This document shows positions 8,270-17,468 of a stretch of DNA of 64,000 bases, piece after piece; position 1 is the stretch's first letter, and each line of letters starts with the position of its first letter. A program made the position numbers and the translations under genes. Source of the stretch: Collinsella sp. AM33-4BH (lineage in GTDB: Bacteria; Actinomycetota; Coriobacteriia; Coriobacteriales; Coriobacteriaceae); assembly GCF_003469205.1 (NCBI RefSeq), contig NZ_QSIN01000008.1:1-64000 (forward strand), in the 5' to 3' direction. Under the pieces are notes generated by a model. That model ran no database searches and was not told the DNA's origin. It saw nothing but the letters and a program-made list of their open reading frames with translations.

Positions 8270-9124
8270 TTACGCCTTAAGCGTGAGCACCGCGCCGAAG
8301 GCGGTCGGGCCGCAATGGCTCGAGATGACGCCGCCAACCTGCGTCCAGGTAACGTCCTCAAAGCCCAGGTCGTGCGCATAGACTTCCATGTCGTCGCGCA
8401 GCTCCTGGGAAAGGCCCACCGAATACGCCAAGCCAATGTGCGAGTAATCAATATCGCCCTTGGCAACCATGTGGTCAATAAAGGCACGGGCGCATTTGAG
8501 CATAGAGCCGCGGAGCTTCTTGGTCGCCACGAATTTGCCACCCGTTACCTCAATGCAGGGCTTAATCTTGAGCAGATGGGCGCCAAGAAACGCGACGTTG
8601 GACAAGCGACCACCCGCCTTAAGGAAGGCAAGGTCCGTAGGAACAAAGCCCAGCAGCACGCGGTCCATCACCGAATTGGTAAAGGCGAAAATCTCGTCGA
8701 CGGTGGCATCCGGATGGGCTTCGATATACTTGGCGGTCTCAACGGCGACAAGCGACTGGCCCACCGACACAAAGCGCGTATCCATGGAGAAGACGTAATC
8801 GCGGCCCTTTGCCGCAATCTTCGACGACTGATGCGAGCAGGTCGTAACCTCGGAATACGCAAGATGCAAAATGGTCGCGTCGGGCTGCTCGGCGTGAATG
8901 CGGTCGTACACATGCGCAAAATCCGCCGGCGAGCAACCGCTGGTCTTGGGCATCACGCCAAACTCGTTGCAGCGCGAGTAAATCTCAAGCGGGTCGATCG
9001 ATCCGTCTTCGACGGTCTCGTCACCAATCGTGACATGCATGGGCACGCGCACGATGCCATAGCGCTCGCAGAGCTCCGGCGTCACATCCGAACCAGACTC
9101 AACCACGATTACGTACTTGCCCAT
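8270..9124 (-). CDS. DegV family fatty-acid-binding protein
   Basis: DegV proteins bind fatty acids, and in some bacteria supply them to a fatty acid kinase. The protein is about 284 residues; MGKYVIVVESGSDVTPELC and VPMHVTIGDE are the N-terminal family pattern, MPKTSGCSPADF the ligand-side motif near residue 72, and FLKAGGRLSNVAFLGAHLLKIKP another conserved block. Two close ATGs (9124 and 9130) are possible; 9124 matches the family start. It lies between pflA and the long repeat region. The ligand is not predictable from sequence. Confidence 0.85.
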   Translation of the reverse strand: MGKYVIVVESGSDVTPELCERYGIVRVPMHVTIGDETVEDGSIDPLEIYSRCNEFGVMPKTSGCSPADFAHVYDRIHAEQPDATILHLAYSEVTTCSHQSSKIAAKGRDYVFSMDTRFVSVGQSLVAVETAKYIEAHPDATVDEIFAFTNSVMDRVLLGFVPTDLAFLKAGGRLSNVAFLGAHLLKIKPCIEVTGGKFVATKKLRGSMLKCARAFIDHMVAKGDIDYSHIGLAYSVGLSQELRDDMEVYAHDLGFEDVTWTQVGGVISSHCGPTAFGAVLTLKA

Positions 9125-9309
9125 TATCATCACAACCCATCTCGACGTTGGCTTTTGAATATGTGACGCACGTCCGCCGTCCTGCTGCAGAACGGCCTCC
9201 AAGCGCCAAAGAGACGCCGCCCCTTGCACACAACAAAGGACAGCGTCTCCCTGGAAAACTCCGTGCTTATCTGAGATTCTACACGGTTTATTAAGGAGTG
9301 TTACTTATT

Positions 9310-9341
9310 CCGCAAACGGTAGCTATACGCGATAAACGGTA
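9310..9341. promoter_or_regulatory. two ACGGTA-type half-sites upstream of the DegV gene
   Basis: CCGCAAACGGTAGC at 9310-9323 and ATAAACGGTAGC at 9330-9341 form a direct repeat with a start-to-start spacing of about 20 bases, two helical turns. They resemble the CCGTTYACGG motif found in other promoter regions of the window. Confidence 0.35.
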
Positions 9342-9383
9342 GCAAGCAAGAATCCAGAACGCTCAACCCATTAGGAGAGTTCC

Positions 9384-9511
9384 GCCTAAAGGGTGACTAC
9401 ACAGGACCCCGCCGGGGCTGTTTGGGCTACCTCCCAAAATATTCCGCAGGACGCAAGAAGCCCTCGCCGCACGAAGTGCGCAGCGAGGGCTTCTTGCATG
9501 TCCGAGGACAC
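9384..9511. repeat. intergenic element C1 (TTCCGCAG / CGAGGAC family)
   Basis: Starts with CCTAAAGGGTGACTACACAGG and continues with ATTCCGCAG (9440-9448), a long hairpin whose arms read CAAGAAGCCCTCGC and GCGAGGGCTTCTTG with a CGCACGAAGTGCGCA tip, and CGAGGAC (9503-9509). The outer stem is poorly conserved here. The hairpin tip is almost identical to the one in element D2 at 42.7 kb. Confidence 0.75.
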
Positions 9512-9531
9512 CAATTTAATTTAGTGTGGTT

Positions 9532-9656
9532 TCCTAAAGGGCGACAACGTAGGAGACCCGGCAAGGCCGGGAGCACTTTGTCTCGCAAACATTCCGCAGC
9601 CGCGAAGCGGCGAGGACGTTTGAGAGGCAAAGTGCGTAGGCCTTACCGGGTCTCCG
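9532..9656. repeat. intergenic element C2 (TTCCGCAG / CGAGGAC family)
   Basis: Starts CCTAAAGGGCGACAACGTAGG, a near copy of the start of C1. Stems: GGAGACCCGG / CCGGGTCTCC (9552-9561, 9646-9655), GCACTTTG / CAAAGTGC (9573-9580, 9628-9635) and CAAAC / GTTTG, then the conserved ATTCCGCAG, a CCGC-GAA-GCGG mini-hairpin, and CGAGGACG. The stems share no sequence with those of A, B or D, but the internal loop is identical. Confidence 0.8.
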
Positions 9657-9673
9657 GTGAGAGTTGAGTCCTT

Positions 9674-9925
9674 TTAGAACTTGTCGTGGAAGGTACGCGA
9701 AATGACCTCGTCCTGCTGCTCCTTGGTGAGCGTGTGGAAGTTCACGGCGTAGCCGGAAACGCGAATGGTCAGCTGCGGGTACTTCTCGGGGTGAGCCTGA
9801 GCGTCGAGCAGCGTCTCACGGTTGAAGACGTTGATGTTCAGGTGGTGGCCACCCTTCTCGGCGTAAGCGTCGAGCATGTGGACCAGGTTATCGGCCTGAG
9901 TCTCGGAAACTTCAGAAACCTTCAT
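9674..9925 (-). CDS. stand-alone glycyl-radical subunit of split pyruvate formate-lyase
   Basis: The 83-residue protein corresponds to the C-terminal end of ordinary pyruvate formate-lyase: [18 protein letters not shown], then [18 protein letters not shown], whose RVSGYAV holds the radical glycine, then [14 protein letters not shown]. The preceding gene (10011-12062) ends exactly where this part would begin. A GAAGGAG site precedes the ATG at 9925, and two hairpins separate the genes, so this is a real gene and not a frameshift artefact. It resembles E. coli GrcA (YfiD), which rescues oxygen-cleaved PFL, but here it is the only glycyl-radical domain in the window and is probably an obligate subunit. 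PflA would act on it. Confidence 0.9.
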   Translation of the reverse strand: MKVSEVSETQADNLVHMLDAYAEKGGHHLNINVFNRETLLDAQAHPEKYPQLTIRVSGYAVNFHTLTKEQQDEVISRTFHDKF

Positions 9926-9948
9926 AATGTGTCTCCTTCGATCGATAG

Positions 9949-10008
9949 GCGCCGGCCGAAACCGGCGCACTAATCAGTAATCGTTATTGTTAGTATAGCA
10001 CTAACAAT
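9949..10008 (-). other. two hairpins between the split PFL genes
   Basis: On the minus strand the pflB stop is followed at once by ATTGTTAGT-loop-ACTAACAAT (9986-10008) and then GCGCCGG-loop-CCGGCGC (9949-9968), 23 bases before the ATG of the small gene. Neither has a long U-tract, so they may act in mRNA processing or stability and set the ratio of the two products, rather than fully stop transcription. Confidence 0.6.
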
Positions 10009-10010
10009 AG

Positions 10011-12062
10011 TTACTCGCCCAGCTGATCAAGGTCGATATCGCCAAAGAACACCTGGTCCTCCTTGCCGAGCGCACCCGGGATGATGGAGAAGGTGTTGGA
10101 GATGCCGTCCTGAGCATCGCGGAACGGGAGCTTGGAAACCGAAGACAGCGAAGCGATGGCGCCGTGGCTATCGCGCTTGTGCATGGGGTTAGCACCCGGG
10201 GCGAAGGGCTGGCCAGCCTTGCGGCCATCAGGCGTAGAACCGGTCTTCTTGCCGTACACGACGTTGGAGGTGATGGTCAGAACCGAGGTCGTGGGCACGG
10301 AGTTGCGGTAGGTGTCGTTCATGCGGATGTACTCCATGAACTGGTGCACAACGTCGTGAGCGATCTGGTCGACGCGGTCGTCGTCGTTACCGTACTTGGG
10401 GAACTCGCCCTCGGTCTCGAAGTCGACAATGATGCCGTTCTCGTCGCGGACGGGGTGGACCTTGGCGTACTTGATGGCGGACAGGGAGTCAGCCACGACG
10501 GAAAGGCCAGCAATGCCCGTAGCGAACCAGCGGTGCACGTGCTTGTCGTGCAGAGCCATCTGGATGCGCTCGTAGCAATACTTGTCGTGCATGTAGTGGA
10601 TGATGTTCAGCGAGTTGACGTACACGCCAGCGAGCCACTTCATCATGTCGTTGTACTTGGCCACAACGTCGTCGTAATCGAGCGTATCGCCCTCGACGGC
10701 GCGATACTTGGGGCCGACCTGCTTCTTGGAGACCTCGTCAACACCGCCGTTGAGTGCGTACAGCAGGCACTTGGCCAGGTTGGCGCGGGCGCCGAAGAAC
10801 TGCATCTCCTTGCCGATGCGCATGGAGGACACGCAGCAGGCAATGCCGTAGTCGTCGCCGTGGTAGACGCGCATGAGGTCGTCGTTCTCGTACTGAATCG
10901 AGGAGCTGGCGACAGAAGTCTTGGCGCAGAACTTCTTGAAGTTCTCGGGCAGACGGGTCGACCACAGAACGGTCATGTTGGGCTCGGGGCTGGTGCCCAT
11001 GTTCTCGAGCGTGTGCAGGTAGCGGTAGCTCATCTTGGTAACGAGCGTACGGCCGTCGACACCCATGCCGCCGATGGACTCGGTGACCCACTGCGGGTCG
11101 CCGGTGAACAGGGCCTGGTACTCGGGGGTACGGGCAAACTTAACCATGCGAAGCTTCATGATGAAGTGATCCACGAACTCCTGGATCTGCTCCTCGGTGA
11201 AGGTGCCGTTGGCAAGGTCGCGCTCAGCGTAGATGTCGATGAACGTGGAGGTACGGCCGATGGACATAGCGGCGCCGTTCTGCTCCTTAACGGCAGCGAG
11301 GTAGGCGAAGTACATCCACTGGATGGCCTCCTGCGTGTTGGTAGCAGGGTTGGAAATGTCGAAACCATAGGTCTCGGCCATCATCTTGAGCTCGCCGAGG
11401 GCGCGGATCTGCTCCTGCAGCTCCTCACGATCGCGGATGTTGTCGGCGGTCATGACCGTCGGGGTGGAAGCCTTCTGGGCCTCCTTGTCCTTGATCAGGT
11501 AGTCGACACCGTACAGGGCGACACGACGGTAGTCGCCGATGATGCGGCCGCGGCCATAGCCATCGGGCAGACCGGTGATGATGTGGGCCGAACGGCAGGC
11601 GCGCATCTCGGGGGTGTAGACATCGAAGACGCCGGCGTTGTGGGTCTTGCGCTCGAAGGTGTAGCGCTCGACAACGTTCTCGTCGATCTTGTAGCCGTGC
11701 TGGCTGGCAGCCTGGCAAGCGATGCGGATACCACCGTTGACGTGCAGCGCGCGCTTGAGCGGCTTGTCGGTCTGGAGGCCGACGATGGTCTCCTTGTCGC
11801 GATGGGCGTTATCGATGTAGCCAGCGGGGTGGCTCACGATACCCGTGACGGTCTTGGTGTCCATATCGAGGACGCCGCCCTGCTCGCGCTCCTTGAGCAG
11901 CAGGTCGAGAACCTCGCCCCACAGCTCCTTGGTACGCTCGGTCGGGCCGGCGAGGAACGACTCGTCGCCCTCGTAGGGGGTGTAGTTCTTCTGGATGAAG
12001 TCTCGGACGTCAACCTCTCCCGTCCAGATGCCTTCCTTGAAGCCTTCCCATGCCTCCTGCAT
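10011..12062 (-). CDS. pflB: pyruvate formate-lyase body lacking the glycyl-radical domain
   Basis: Cleaves pyruvate and CoA to formate and acetyl-CoA in anaerobic sugar metabolism. The 683-residue protein contains the catalytic cysteine pair in [10 protein letters not shown] near residue 397 and the [15 protein letters not shown] block near 622, and stops after [21 protein letters not shown], where E. coli PflB (760 residues) continues into the glycyl-radical domain. That domain is encoded separately just downstream. The ATG at 12062 has AGGAG at about 12 bases. A 470-base upstream region suggests elaborate control. Two polypeptides must assemble for activity; this is inference from the sequences. 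Confidence 0.93.
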   Translation of the reverse strand: MQEAWEGFKEGIWTGEVDVRDFIQKNYTPYEGDESFLAGPTERTKELWGEVLDLLLKEREQGGVLDMDTKTVTGIVSHPAGYIDNAHRDKETIVGLQTDKPLKRALHVNGGIRIACQAASQHGYKIDENVVERYTFERKTHNAGVFDVYTPEMRACRSAHIITGLPDGYGRGRIIGDYRRVALYGVDYLIKDKEAQKASTPTVMTADNIRDREELQEQIRALGELKMMAETYGFDISNPATNTQEAIQWMYFAYLAAVKEQNGAAMSIGRTSTFIDIYAERDLANGTFTEEQIQEFVDHFIMKLRMVKFARTPEYQALFTGDPQWVTESIGGMGVDGRTLVTKMSYRYLHTLENMGTSPEPNMTVLWSTRLPENFKKFCAKTSVASSSIQYENDDLMRVYHGDDYGIACCVSSMRIGKEMQFFGARANLAKCLLYALNGGVDEVSKKQVGPKYRAVEGDTLDYDDVVAKYNDMMKWLAGVYVNSLNIIHYMHDKYCYERIQMALHDKHVHRWFATGIAGLSVVADSLSAIKYAKVHPVRDENGIIVDFETEGEFPKYGNDDDRVDQIAHDVVHQFMEYIRMNDTYRNSVPTTSVLTITSNVVYGKKTGSTPDGRKAGQPFAPGANPMHKRDSHGAIASLSSVSKLPFRDAQDGISNTFSIIPGALGKEDQVFFGDIDLDQLGE

Positions 12063-12532
12063 TGTGTAACCACGCTCCTAGTTACGTGTAATGCGGCGCT
12101 CTCTCACACCGCTGCTTATTGAATTCTTGAATTATCGGCTTGCACTACCGGCTTCTTCCGTTCTTCACCACACATTGGTACAGGGAAAAACGTTTGTCCA
12201 CCTTGGAACTGCAACCCAAAACCCAAGATTTCACCCGTTTGAGAAGGATAACATAGCCACCCCCTTCATCAGGGCTGTTATATGTTTCTTTTTTTATACC
12301 ATTAGGGCGTTTTTAACAAATCCGCAGGAAATGCGAGCGCGAGCAACTACCGTTCACCGATTTGTTTGGTATATTTCCTTGCCTTTGTACGACGTTCACT
12401 CTAGCTGTTATGCCAGTTTTAGCAGGGTAAAGTGCCCCAGAGACCCCGCAGAAACTGCAGGGCGGCCACGGGATTTCCCCCGGGACCGCCCTGTGGCATG
12501 GTTAGTTATTTAGCTTTGATTGCCGCTTGGCA
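12063..12532. other. pflB upstream region and kdgT 3' region
   Basis: 470 bases without a gene. It holds a T-rich stretch with TTTTTTTATACC near 12290, an ACCGTTCACCG motif at 12349-12359, and a hairpin with CAGGGCGG / CCGCCCTG arms at 12458-12493 that may end the kdgT transcript. The pflB promoter is expected here; I cannot fix it. Confidence 0.5.
12458..12493 (-). terminator. hairpin 40 bases after kdgT
   Basis: CAGGGCGG (12458-12465) pairs with CCGCCCTG (12486-12493); an inner CCC/GGG pair shortens the loop. No clear U-tract follows on the minus strand, so termination is uncertain. Confidence 0.4.
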
Positions 12533-13546
12533 TTAGGCGGCTGCGGCGGCCTTGTCGGTCGTTGCCTTGCTGTGGCCCTGACCCTCAAAATGCTTGTAGC
12601 ACCAGCTGGTGACCAGCGGGGTCAAAATGGCCGTCACGATAGCACATGCTGCAACCTGCGCCGTAGCCGTCGCGAGCACCGCGCCGCCGTACATGGCCTC
12701 GTTGACGCTTGCCATGGCAGCAGGCGTGGCCACATTGGCTCCGGCGCAGCTCGAAATGGCCGCACCTGCGACACCCGTACCGCCCGTGAGCTTATCGACC
12801 GCGATGACGGGAATTGCAAAGACTACCGAGCAGATCACGCCGAGCAGGATGCCGGGAAGACCACCGTTGATAAGCTGGCCAAAGGTCATGGTCGAGCCCA
12901 TGGCAAAGAAGACGAGCACGATGATGGCGGAAAGTGCCGGTGCCATCATCTTCTTAAAGCTCGGGAAGAGGTTACCCAGAATAATGCCGACGACGATCGG
13001 CAGGATGGCGCCCACGAGCGACCAACCGATCGGAGCCTGACCGGCAGCGCCGAGCACGATCATCGTGACCGGAGGGCCGACAACCAGCGTGGTGATTGCG
13101 ACGGCACCACGCTCGGCCTCATTGCCCATGGTGCCCATCAGACCAGCGTACATAGCGTTGTTGGCGCCGGTGCAAGCGGCCAGCATCACCATGGCAGAGA
13201 TGCCAAACAGGTTGTCGTTGAATACATAAAGGATGAGCAGCGACACGGCAACGACCACGATCTGCTTGACGGCGATGATGATGGCACCGCGGGCAGCGGC
13301 GGCAGGAGCACTCTTAAACGAAATCGTCGTACCGACGATGAGCAAAAAGGCGCCAACAAGCGGGCCTGCGCCCTGCTGGGTCATGCCAAGCGTAAAGCTA
13401 CCGAGTGTTTTGAATAGGTCGGGAAATAGCGTGTTGAGCAGGCAGCCCAGCAAAAGCGGCACCAAAATATTGGCACCCGGGATGGAGGACATCTTAAAGA
13501 ATGGCTCCTTTGCCGCCGGCGCCTCCACCGCAGTCGATTCACTCAT
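12533..13546 (-). CDS. kdgT: 2-keto-3-deoxygluconate permease family protein
   Basis: A KdgT-type proton symporter for 2-keto-3-deoxygluconate or a related acid sugar; inner membrane. The 337-residue protein has about ten hydrophobic segments, with family stretches IPGANILVPLLLGCLLNTLF near residue 22 and ISSCAGANVATPAAMASVNE near 280. The ATG at 13546 follows AAAGGAGATATAT. It lies 108 bases downstream of an SDR dehydrogenase that could act on the same class of sugar acids, suggesting a two-gene uronate or gluconate derivative module. The exact substrate is not shown by the sequence. Confidence 0.85.
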   Translation of the reverse strand: MSESTAVEAPAAKEPFFKMSSIPGANILVPLLLGCLLNTLFPDLFKTLGSFTLGMTQQGAGPLVGAFLLIVGTTISFKSAPAAAARGAIIIAVKQIVVVAVSLLILYVFNDNLFGISAMVMLAACTGANNAMYAGLMGTMGNEAERGAVAITTLVVGPPVTMIVLGAAGQAPIGWSLVGAILPIVVGIILGNLFPSFKKMMAPALSAIIVLVFFAMGSTMTFGQLINGGLPGILLGVICSVVFAIPVIAVDKLTGGTGVAGAAISSCAGANVATPAAMASVNEAMYGGAVLATATAQVAACAIVTAILTPLVTSWCYKHFEGQGHSKATTDKAAAAA

Positions 13547-13654
13547 ATATATCTCCTTTGGATGCATGCGAATCGTAGCCGCACGCGCCTATATCAGAAA
13601 GAAGGCGACGGTCCCGAGTCGCAGGAGCCGTCGCCGAATAATCGTCGCGGGGTA

Positions 13655-14404
13655 TTACCCGTCCAGAACGATGCCACCGTCACAGTCACCGATCTCGCCG
13701 TTCACGAAGCTGGCAAGGTCGGAAGCAAAGAACAGCACCATCTGCGCAGGCTCACTGGCCTGGGCGGCGCGGCCCAGAGGGATACCGTTGATGATGCGCT
13801 GAGAGTTCTCGTCAGAGAGAATCGAGGTCATATCGGTCAACGTGAGCGACGGGCATACAGCGTTGCAGCGGACACCAAACTTGCCGCCTTCCTTGGCGAC
13901 TGCCTTGGTTAGACCGTTAACACCGGCCTTGGAGCTGGCGTAGGCAGCGGTGCCGAGCAGGCCGCCACCGATCTTGCCAGCAACGGAGCTCACGTTGACG
14001 ATAGTGCCGGCATGTGCCGCCTTAAAGTGCGGGTACACGGCATTCATCATAGTGAAGGTACCGTTGAGGTTGATGTCGATGGTGCGACGCCACTCGGTGT
14101 CGTCGATCTCGTCAAACTTCTTGGTGCTGATGACGCCAGCGCAGTTGATCAGGATGTTGGTTTGCGGCAGGTCCGCGAAAATCTGCTCGACGGTCTCGCG
14201 CGCCTTGGGCGCATCGGCAACATCGAGCTGGTAGAACTTGTTGCCTTCGCCAAGCTCGGCCACAGCGGCCTCGCCCTTAGCAGCGTTCCTTGCGATGAGC
14301 GCGACATGTCCGCCGCCCGCGACGATGCCCTTGGCGATCTCGAGGCCAATGCCCTGAGTGCCGCCCGTGACAATCGCGGTCTTGCCCGTGAAGTCAAATG
14401 CCAT
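13655..14404 (-). CDS. SDR family oxidoreductase (KduD / gluconate dehydrogenase-like)
   Basis: A classical short-chain dehydrogenase of 249 residues: cofactor motif TGGTQGIG near residue 12, NCAG near 88, and the catalytic serine and YxxxK in SSVAGKIGGG and YASSK near 140-155. The ATG at 14404 has AGGGGGAT upstream. The neighbour kdgT makes a role in keto-deoxy-sugar or gluconate metabolism likely; a 3-oxoacyl-ACP reductase role cannot be excluded from sequence alone. Probably the first gene of a two-gene operon. Confidence 0.8.
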   Translation of the reverse strand: MAFDFTGKTAIVTGGTQGIGLEIAKGIVAGGGHVALIARNAAKGEAAVAELGEGNKFYQLDVADAPKARETVEQIFADLPQTNILINCAGVISTKKFDEIDDTEWRRTIDINLNGTFTMMNAVYPHFKAAHAGTIVNVSSVAGKIGGGLLGTAAYASSKAGVNGLTKAVAKEGGKFGVRCNAVCPSLTLTDMTSILSDENSQRIINGIPLGRAAQASEPAQMVLFFASDLASFVNGEIGDCDGGIVLDG

Positions 14405-14621
14405 GACTCCATCCCCCTTTATATAAGGTGTCTCCTCGCGGGAAGTTGGAGCATCGCACGTGGCGATTATATGAGTCCCAGTCGTCATGGTGGTGACAAC
14501 CCCTCGCCTAACCGCGGGCATAATAGTTCTTTGAAACGCTTCAGCAATTGAATTTTTTAACTCTTTATGCGCTCTTTATATTGCCCACTGCATGAGGCCC
14601 GAATATGCGGGTATCATCTTT

Positions 14622-14658
14622 CACCGAAAATAGTTTCTAGTGTTAGGGGTTTTCGGTG
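14622..14658. promoter_or_regulatory. inverted repeat over the marR-type start codon
   Basis: CACCGAAAA (14622-14630) and TTTTCGGTG (14650-14658) are perfect inverted arms; the right arm includes the GTG start codon and the AGGGG ribosome site lies in the loop. This is a likely operator for the MarR regulator itself and could also hide the start in the mRNA. Confidence 0.55.
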
Positions 14659-15105
14659 GAAGATACCGATTTCCATGAGCTTGGGCGTCAGCTCTTTACC
14701 GAGTTTGGCAGCATTCACCAGCGCATTACGCGCTTTGCCGACCAAGCCCTGAGTGGCGAGATGGCCGTCATGCGCGCCCTCATGCTCGCCGGCGGCTCGC
14801 TCACGCCGAGCGAACTCGCCGATCGCGCCTGGGTCTCGAGCGCCCGCATCGCCAACATCCTGCGCGCCCTCGAAACCAAGGGCTGGATCGAGCGCGAGCA
14901 CTCAAAGACCGACCGTCGTCGCGTACACGTCACGGTGACCGACAAAGGCCGACAAGATATCGAAATCAAGCGTCGCGAATTCGAGGACCGCACCGCGGCC
15001 TTCCTCGAGCGGCTCGGCGAAACAGATACCCAAGAGATGGTGCGCCTTCTAAGGCGAGCCAACGAAATTATCGATCGCAATCACGAAAGGAGAGATGCCG
15101 AGTGA
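14656..15105 (+). CDS. MarR family transcriptional regulator
   Basis: A 149-residue winged-helix regulator. The recognition region LTPSELADRAWVSSARIANI and the wing IEREHSKTDRRRVHVTVTDK are typical MarR. The GTG at 14656 has AGGGG seven bases before it. Its stop overlaps the start of the first ABC subunit, so it heads a three-gene operon and presumably represses it until a drug or similar ligand binds. An inverted repeat covers its start codon. Confidence 0.9.
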   Translation: MEDTDFHELGRQLFTEFGSIHQRITRFADQALSGEMAVMRALMLAGGSLTPSELADRAWVSSARIANILRALETKGWIEREHSKTDRRRVHVTVTDKGRQDIEIKRREFEDRTAAFLERLGETDTQEMVRLLRRANEIIDRNHERRDAE

Positions 15106-17468
15106 GGATTCTCAAGCTCTTTAAAAAGCATATCCTGGCGCTACTCACGGCTATCGTGCTTATCGTAATCAGCTGCAATGCCGACCTGGCGCTACCTACC
15201 TATATGAGCGACATCGTCGACGTGGGTGTACAGCAAGGCGGCATCGCCTCACCCGTGCCCGACACCATTCGCGCCGAATCGCTCGACGACCTCGAACTCT
15301 TTATGAGCGCCAAAGACGCCAAGACAGTAGAAGCTGCGTTTGGCAGGGCAGACAAAAACGGCATTCGCACGTACAGGGGAACCGAGGATGAGCGCGCCGA
15401 CGGCGGCAAGATTGCCGATATCATGAGCCTGCCCGAGACCGTCGTCCTTTCGCTCAACCAAGGCATCGACGCCAGCTCCATGGGCGACATGATGGGCGCG
15501 TCCAGCGAGAAAGGCAACAGCGACGCCCAAGCCATGCCCACGCCCGAGCAAATGGCAGCGATGACGCCCGACCAGCTCGCCAAGATGCAGCAAAAGGCCG
15601 CAGCGGCGCAGAATATGCAAAAGCAGATTGATGCCGACGGCGGCAAGATCACCATGAAGAGCCTGCGTCTAGGCGTTGAAGGCGGCCTAATCGACCAAGG
15701 CAAGCTCGTCGAGGGCGCCAACGGTATGGCGGACAAAATGGGCTCCATGTCGGGCTCCATCGTGACCCAACGCGCCGTGAGCTATGTGCAAGACGAGTAC
15801 AAGGCGCAAGGCATCGACCCCGCCGACGTGCAGAACGCCTACCTGGGCCGCATGGCGACCACGATGTTTGGTCTGTGCCTCGTGTCGCTCGTCGCCACCA
15901 TCCTGACCGGTGCTGTGGCGTCGCGCACCGCCTGTTCCATCGCACGCGACCTGCGCCGCGAGACCTTCAACAAGGTTATGCACTTCTCGCCGGCCGAGGT
16001 GGGCAAGTTTAGCCAGGCCTCGCTCATCACCCGCTGCACCAACGACATTCAGCAGATCCAGATGGCGGCAACCCTGTTTATCCGCATGTGTCTGATGGCC
16101 CCCGTCATGGGCATCGTCGCTGTCATGCGTGTCCTGGCCAACCGCACCGGTCTGGAGTGGACCATCGCCGTGGCCATCATCGCGGTGTCGGCCGTCGTCG
16201 GCGTGCTCATGGGCCTCACCATGCCCAAGTTCAAAAAGATGCAGAGCTTTGTGGACCGCGTGAACCTTACCGCCCGCGAGCTGCTCGACGGCCTTATGCC
16301 CATCCGCTCGTTTAACCGCGAGGAACATGAGCTCGAGCGCTTTGACCAGGCGTCCCTCGACCTGATGACCACGCAGCTCTATACCAACCGAGCCATGAGC
16401 TTTATGATGCCGCTCATGATGCTCGTCATGAACTGCATCACCGTGCTTATCGTCTGGTTTGGCGCGCAGGGCGTGTCCGACGGCGTGATGCAGGTCGGCA
16501 ACATGATGGCGTTCATCTCCTACACCATGCAGATCGTCATGGCGTTTATGATCCTCACCATGGTTTCGGTTATCCTGCCCCGTGCCGAGGTCGCAGCTGA
16601 GCGCGTGGAAGAGGTCATCACCTGCCCCACGAGCATCAACGACCCTGCCTCGCCCAAACTGCCCGCAGCCAGCGCACCGCGCGGTGAGCTCACCTTCCGC
16701 GACGTGAGCTTCCAGTACCCCGATGCCCGCGCCGATGTCATCAGCGGCGTGAACTTCACCACACATGCCGGTCAGATGCTCGGCATTATTGGCTCCACGG
16801 GCTCGGGCAAGTCCACGCTCGTGCAGCTGATTCCGCGCCTGTACGACGTCACAGGCGGCAGCATTTCGCTTGACGGCGTCGACGTGCGTGACATGACTCT
16901 CTCCGAGCTGCGTCGCCGCATTGGTTACATCCCGCAGCAGGGGCGCCTGTTCTCGGGCACTGTCGAGAGCAACCTCAAGTTTGCCGGCGACATGGTGAGC
17001 GATGATGACATGCACCAGGCAGCGCGCATCGCACAAGCCGAGGACTTTATCGCCGAGCGCGAGGGCGGCTACGACTCCCCCATCAGCCAGGGAGGCTCCA
17101 ATGTCTCGGGCGGTCAGCGCCAGCGCTTGGCCATCGCCCGCGCATTGGCCAAAAAGCCCGAGGTCGTGGTGTTCGATGACTCGTTTAGCGCCCTCGACTA
17201 CAAGACCGACGCGCGCCTGCGCGAGGAGCTGGCCAAAAACGTTACCGACGCCGCGCTCGTGGTCGTGGCCCAGCGCATCGCGACCATCATGCACGCCGAT
17301 CAGATCATCGTGCTCGACGACGGCCACGTAGTGGGCACCGGCACGCACGAGGAACTGCTGCACAACTGCCCGGCATACCTGGAGATCGCACAGTCGCAGC
17401 TTTCCGCCGAGGAGTTGGGGCTTACCCAAGAAGAGATTGAAGCCGTCATGGAAGGAGGCGAGCGCTAA
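15102..17468 (+). CDS. heterodimeric ABC exporter, subunit with degenerate ATP site
   Basis: Fused membrane domain and nucleotide-binding domain, 788 residues. Residues 1-40 hold a first membrane segment, then about 200 residues of extracytoplasmic insertion rich in Met, Gln and Ala, then five more segments. Walker A is GSTGSGKSTLV near 563 and the signature NVSGGQRQR near 664. Walker B reads VVVFDDSFSALD, so Asp replaces the catalytic Glu, and the switch reads VVAQRIAT, so Gln replaces the H-loop His. These are the marks of the non-hydrolysing half of heterodimeric multidrug exporters. GTG start overlapping the marR stop. Confidence 0.9.
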   Translation: MRILKLFKKHILALLTAIVLIVISCNADLALPTYMSDIVDVGVQQGGIASPVPDTIRAESLDDLELFMSAKDAKTVEAAFGRADKNGIRTYRGTEDERADGGKIADIMSLPETVVLSLNQGIDASSMGDMMGASSEKGNSDAQAMPTPEQMAAMTPDQLAKMQQKAAAAQNMQKQIDADGGKITMKSLRLGVEGGLIDQGKLVEGANGMADKMGSMSGSIVTQRAVSYVQDEYKAQGIDPADVQNAYLGRMATTMFGLCLVSLVATILTGAVASRTACSIARDLRRETFNKVMHFSPAEVGKFSQASLITRCTNDIQQIQMAATLFIRMCLMAPVMGIVAVMRVLANRTGLEWTIAVAIIAVSAVVGVLMGLTMPKFKKMQSFVDRVNLTARELLDGLMPIRSFNREEHELERFDQASLDLMTTQLYTNRAMSFMMPLMMLVMNCITVLIVWFGAQGVSDGVMQVGNMMAFISYTMQIVMAFMILTMVSVILPRAEVAAERVEEVITCPTSINDPASPKLPAASAPRGELTFRDVSFQYPDARADVISGVNFTTHAGQMLGIIGSTGSGKSTLVQLIPRLYDVTGGSISLDGVDVRDMTLSELRRRIGYIPQQGRLFSGTVESNLKFAGDMVSDDDMHQAARIAQAEDFIAEREGGYDSPISQGGSNVSGGQRQRLAIARALAKKPEVVVFDDSFSALDYKTDARLREELAKNVTDAALVVVAQRIATIMHADQIIVLDDGHVVGTGTHEELLHNCPAYLEIAQSQLSAEELGLTQEEIEAVMEGGER

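Noticed and set aside
9674..10013. PFL split as a sequencing frameshift
   Set aside because: There is a stop, about 85 bases with two hairpins, and a proper ribosome site and ATG before the second part; one or two missing bases could not make this.
10164..12122. 652-codon open frame on the plus strand opposite pflB
   Set aside because: It is the antisense shadow of a GC-rich, codon-biased gene: composition is Val/Gly/His/Asp-rich with no domain, and pflB on the other strand is certain. The same holds for long frames opposite the ABC genes (15687-17429) and lacG (59396-61039).
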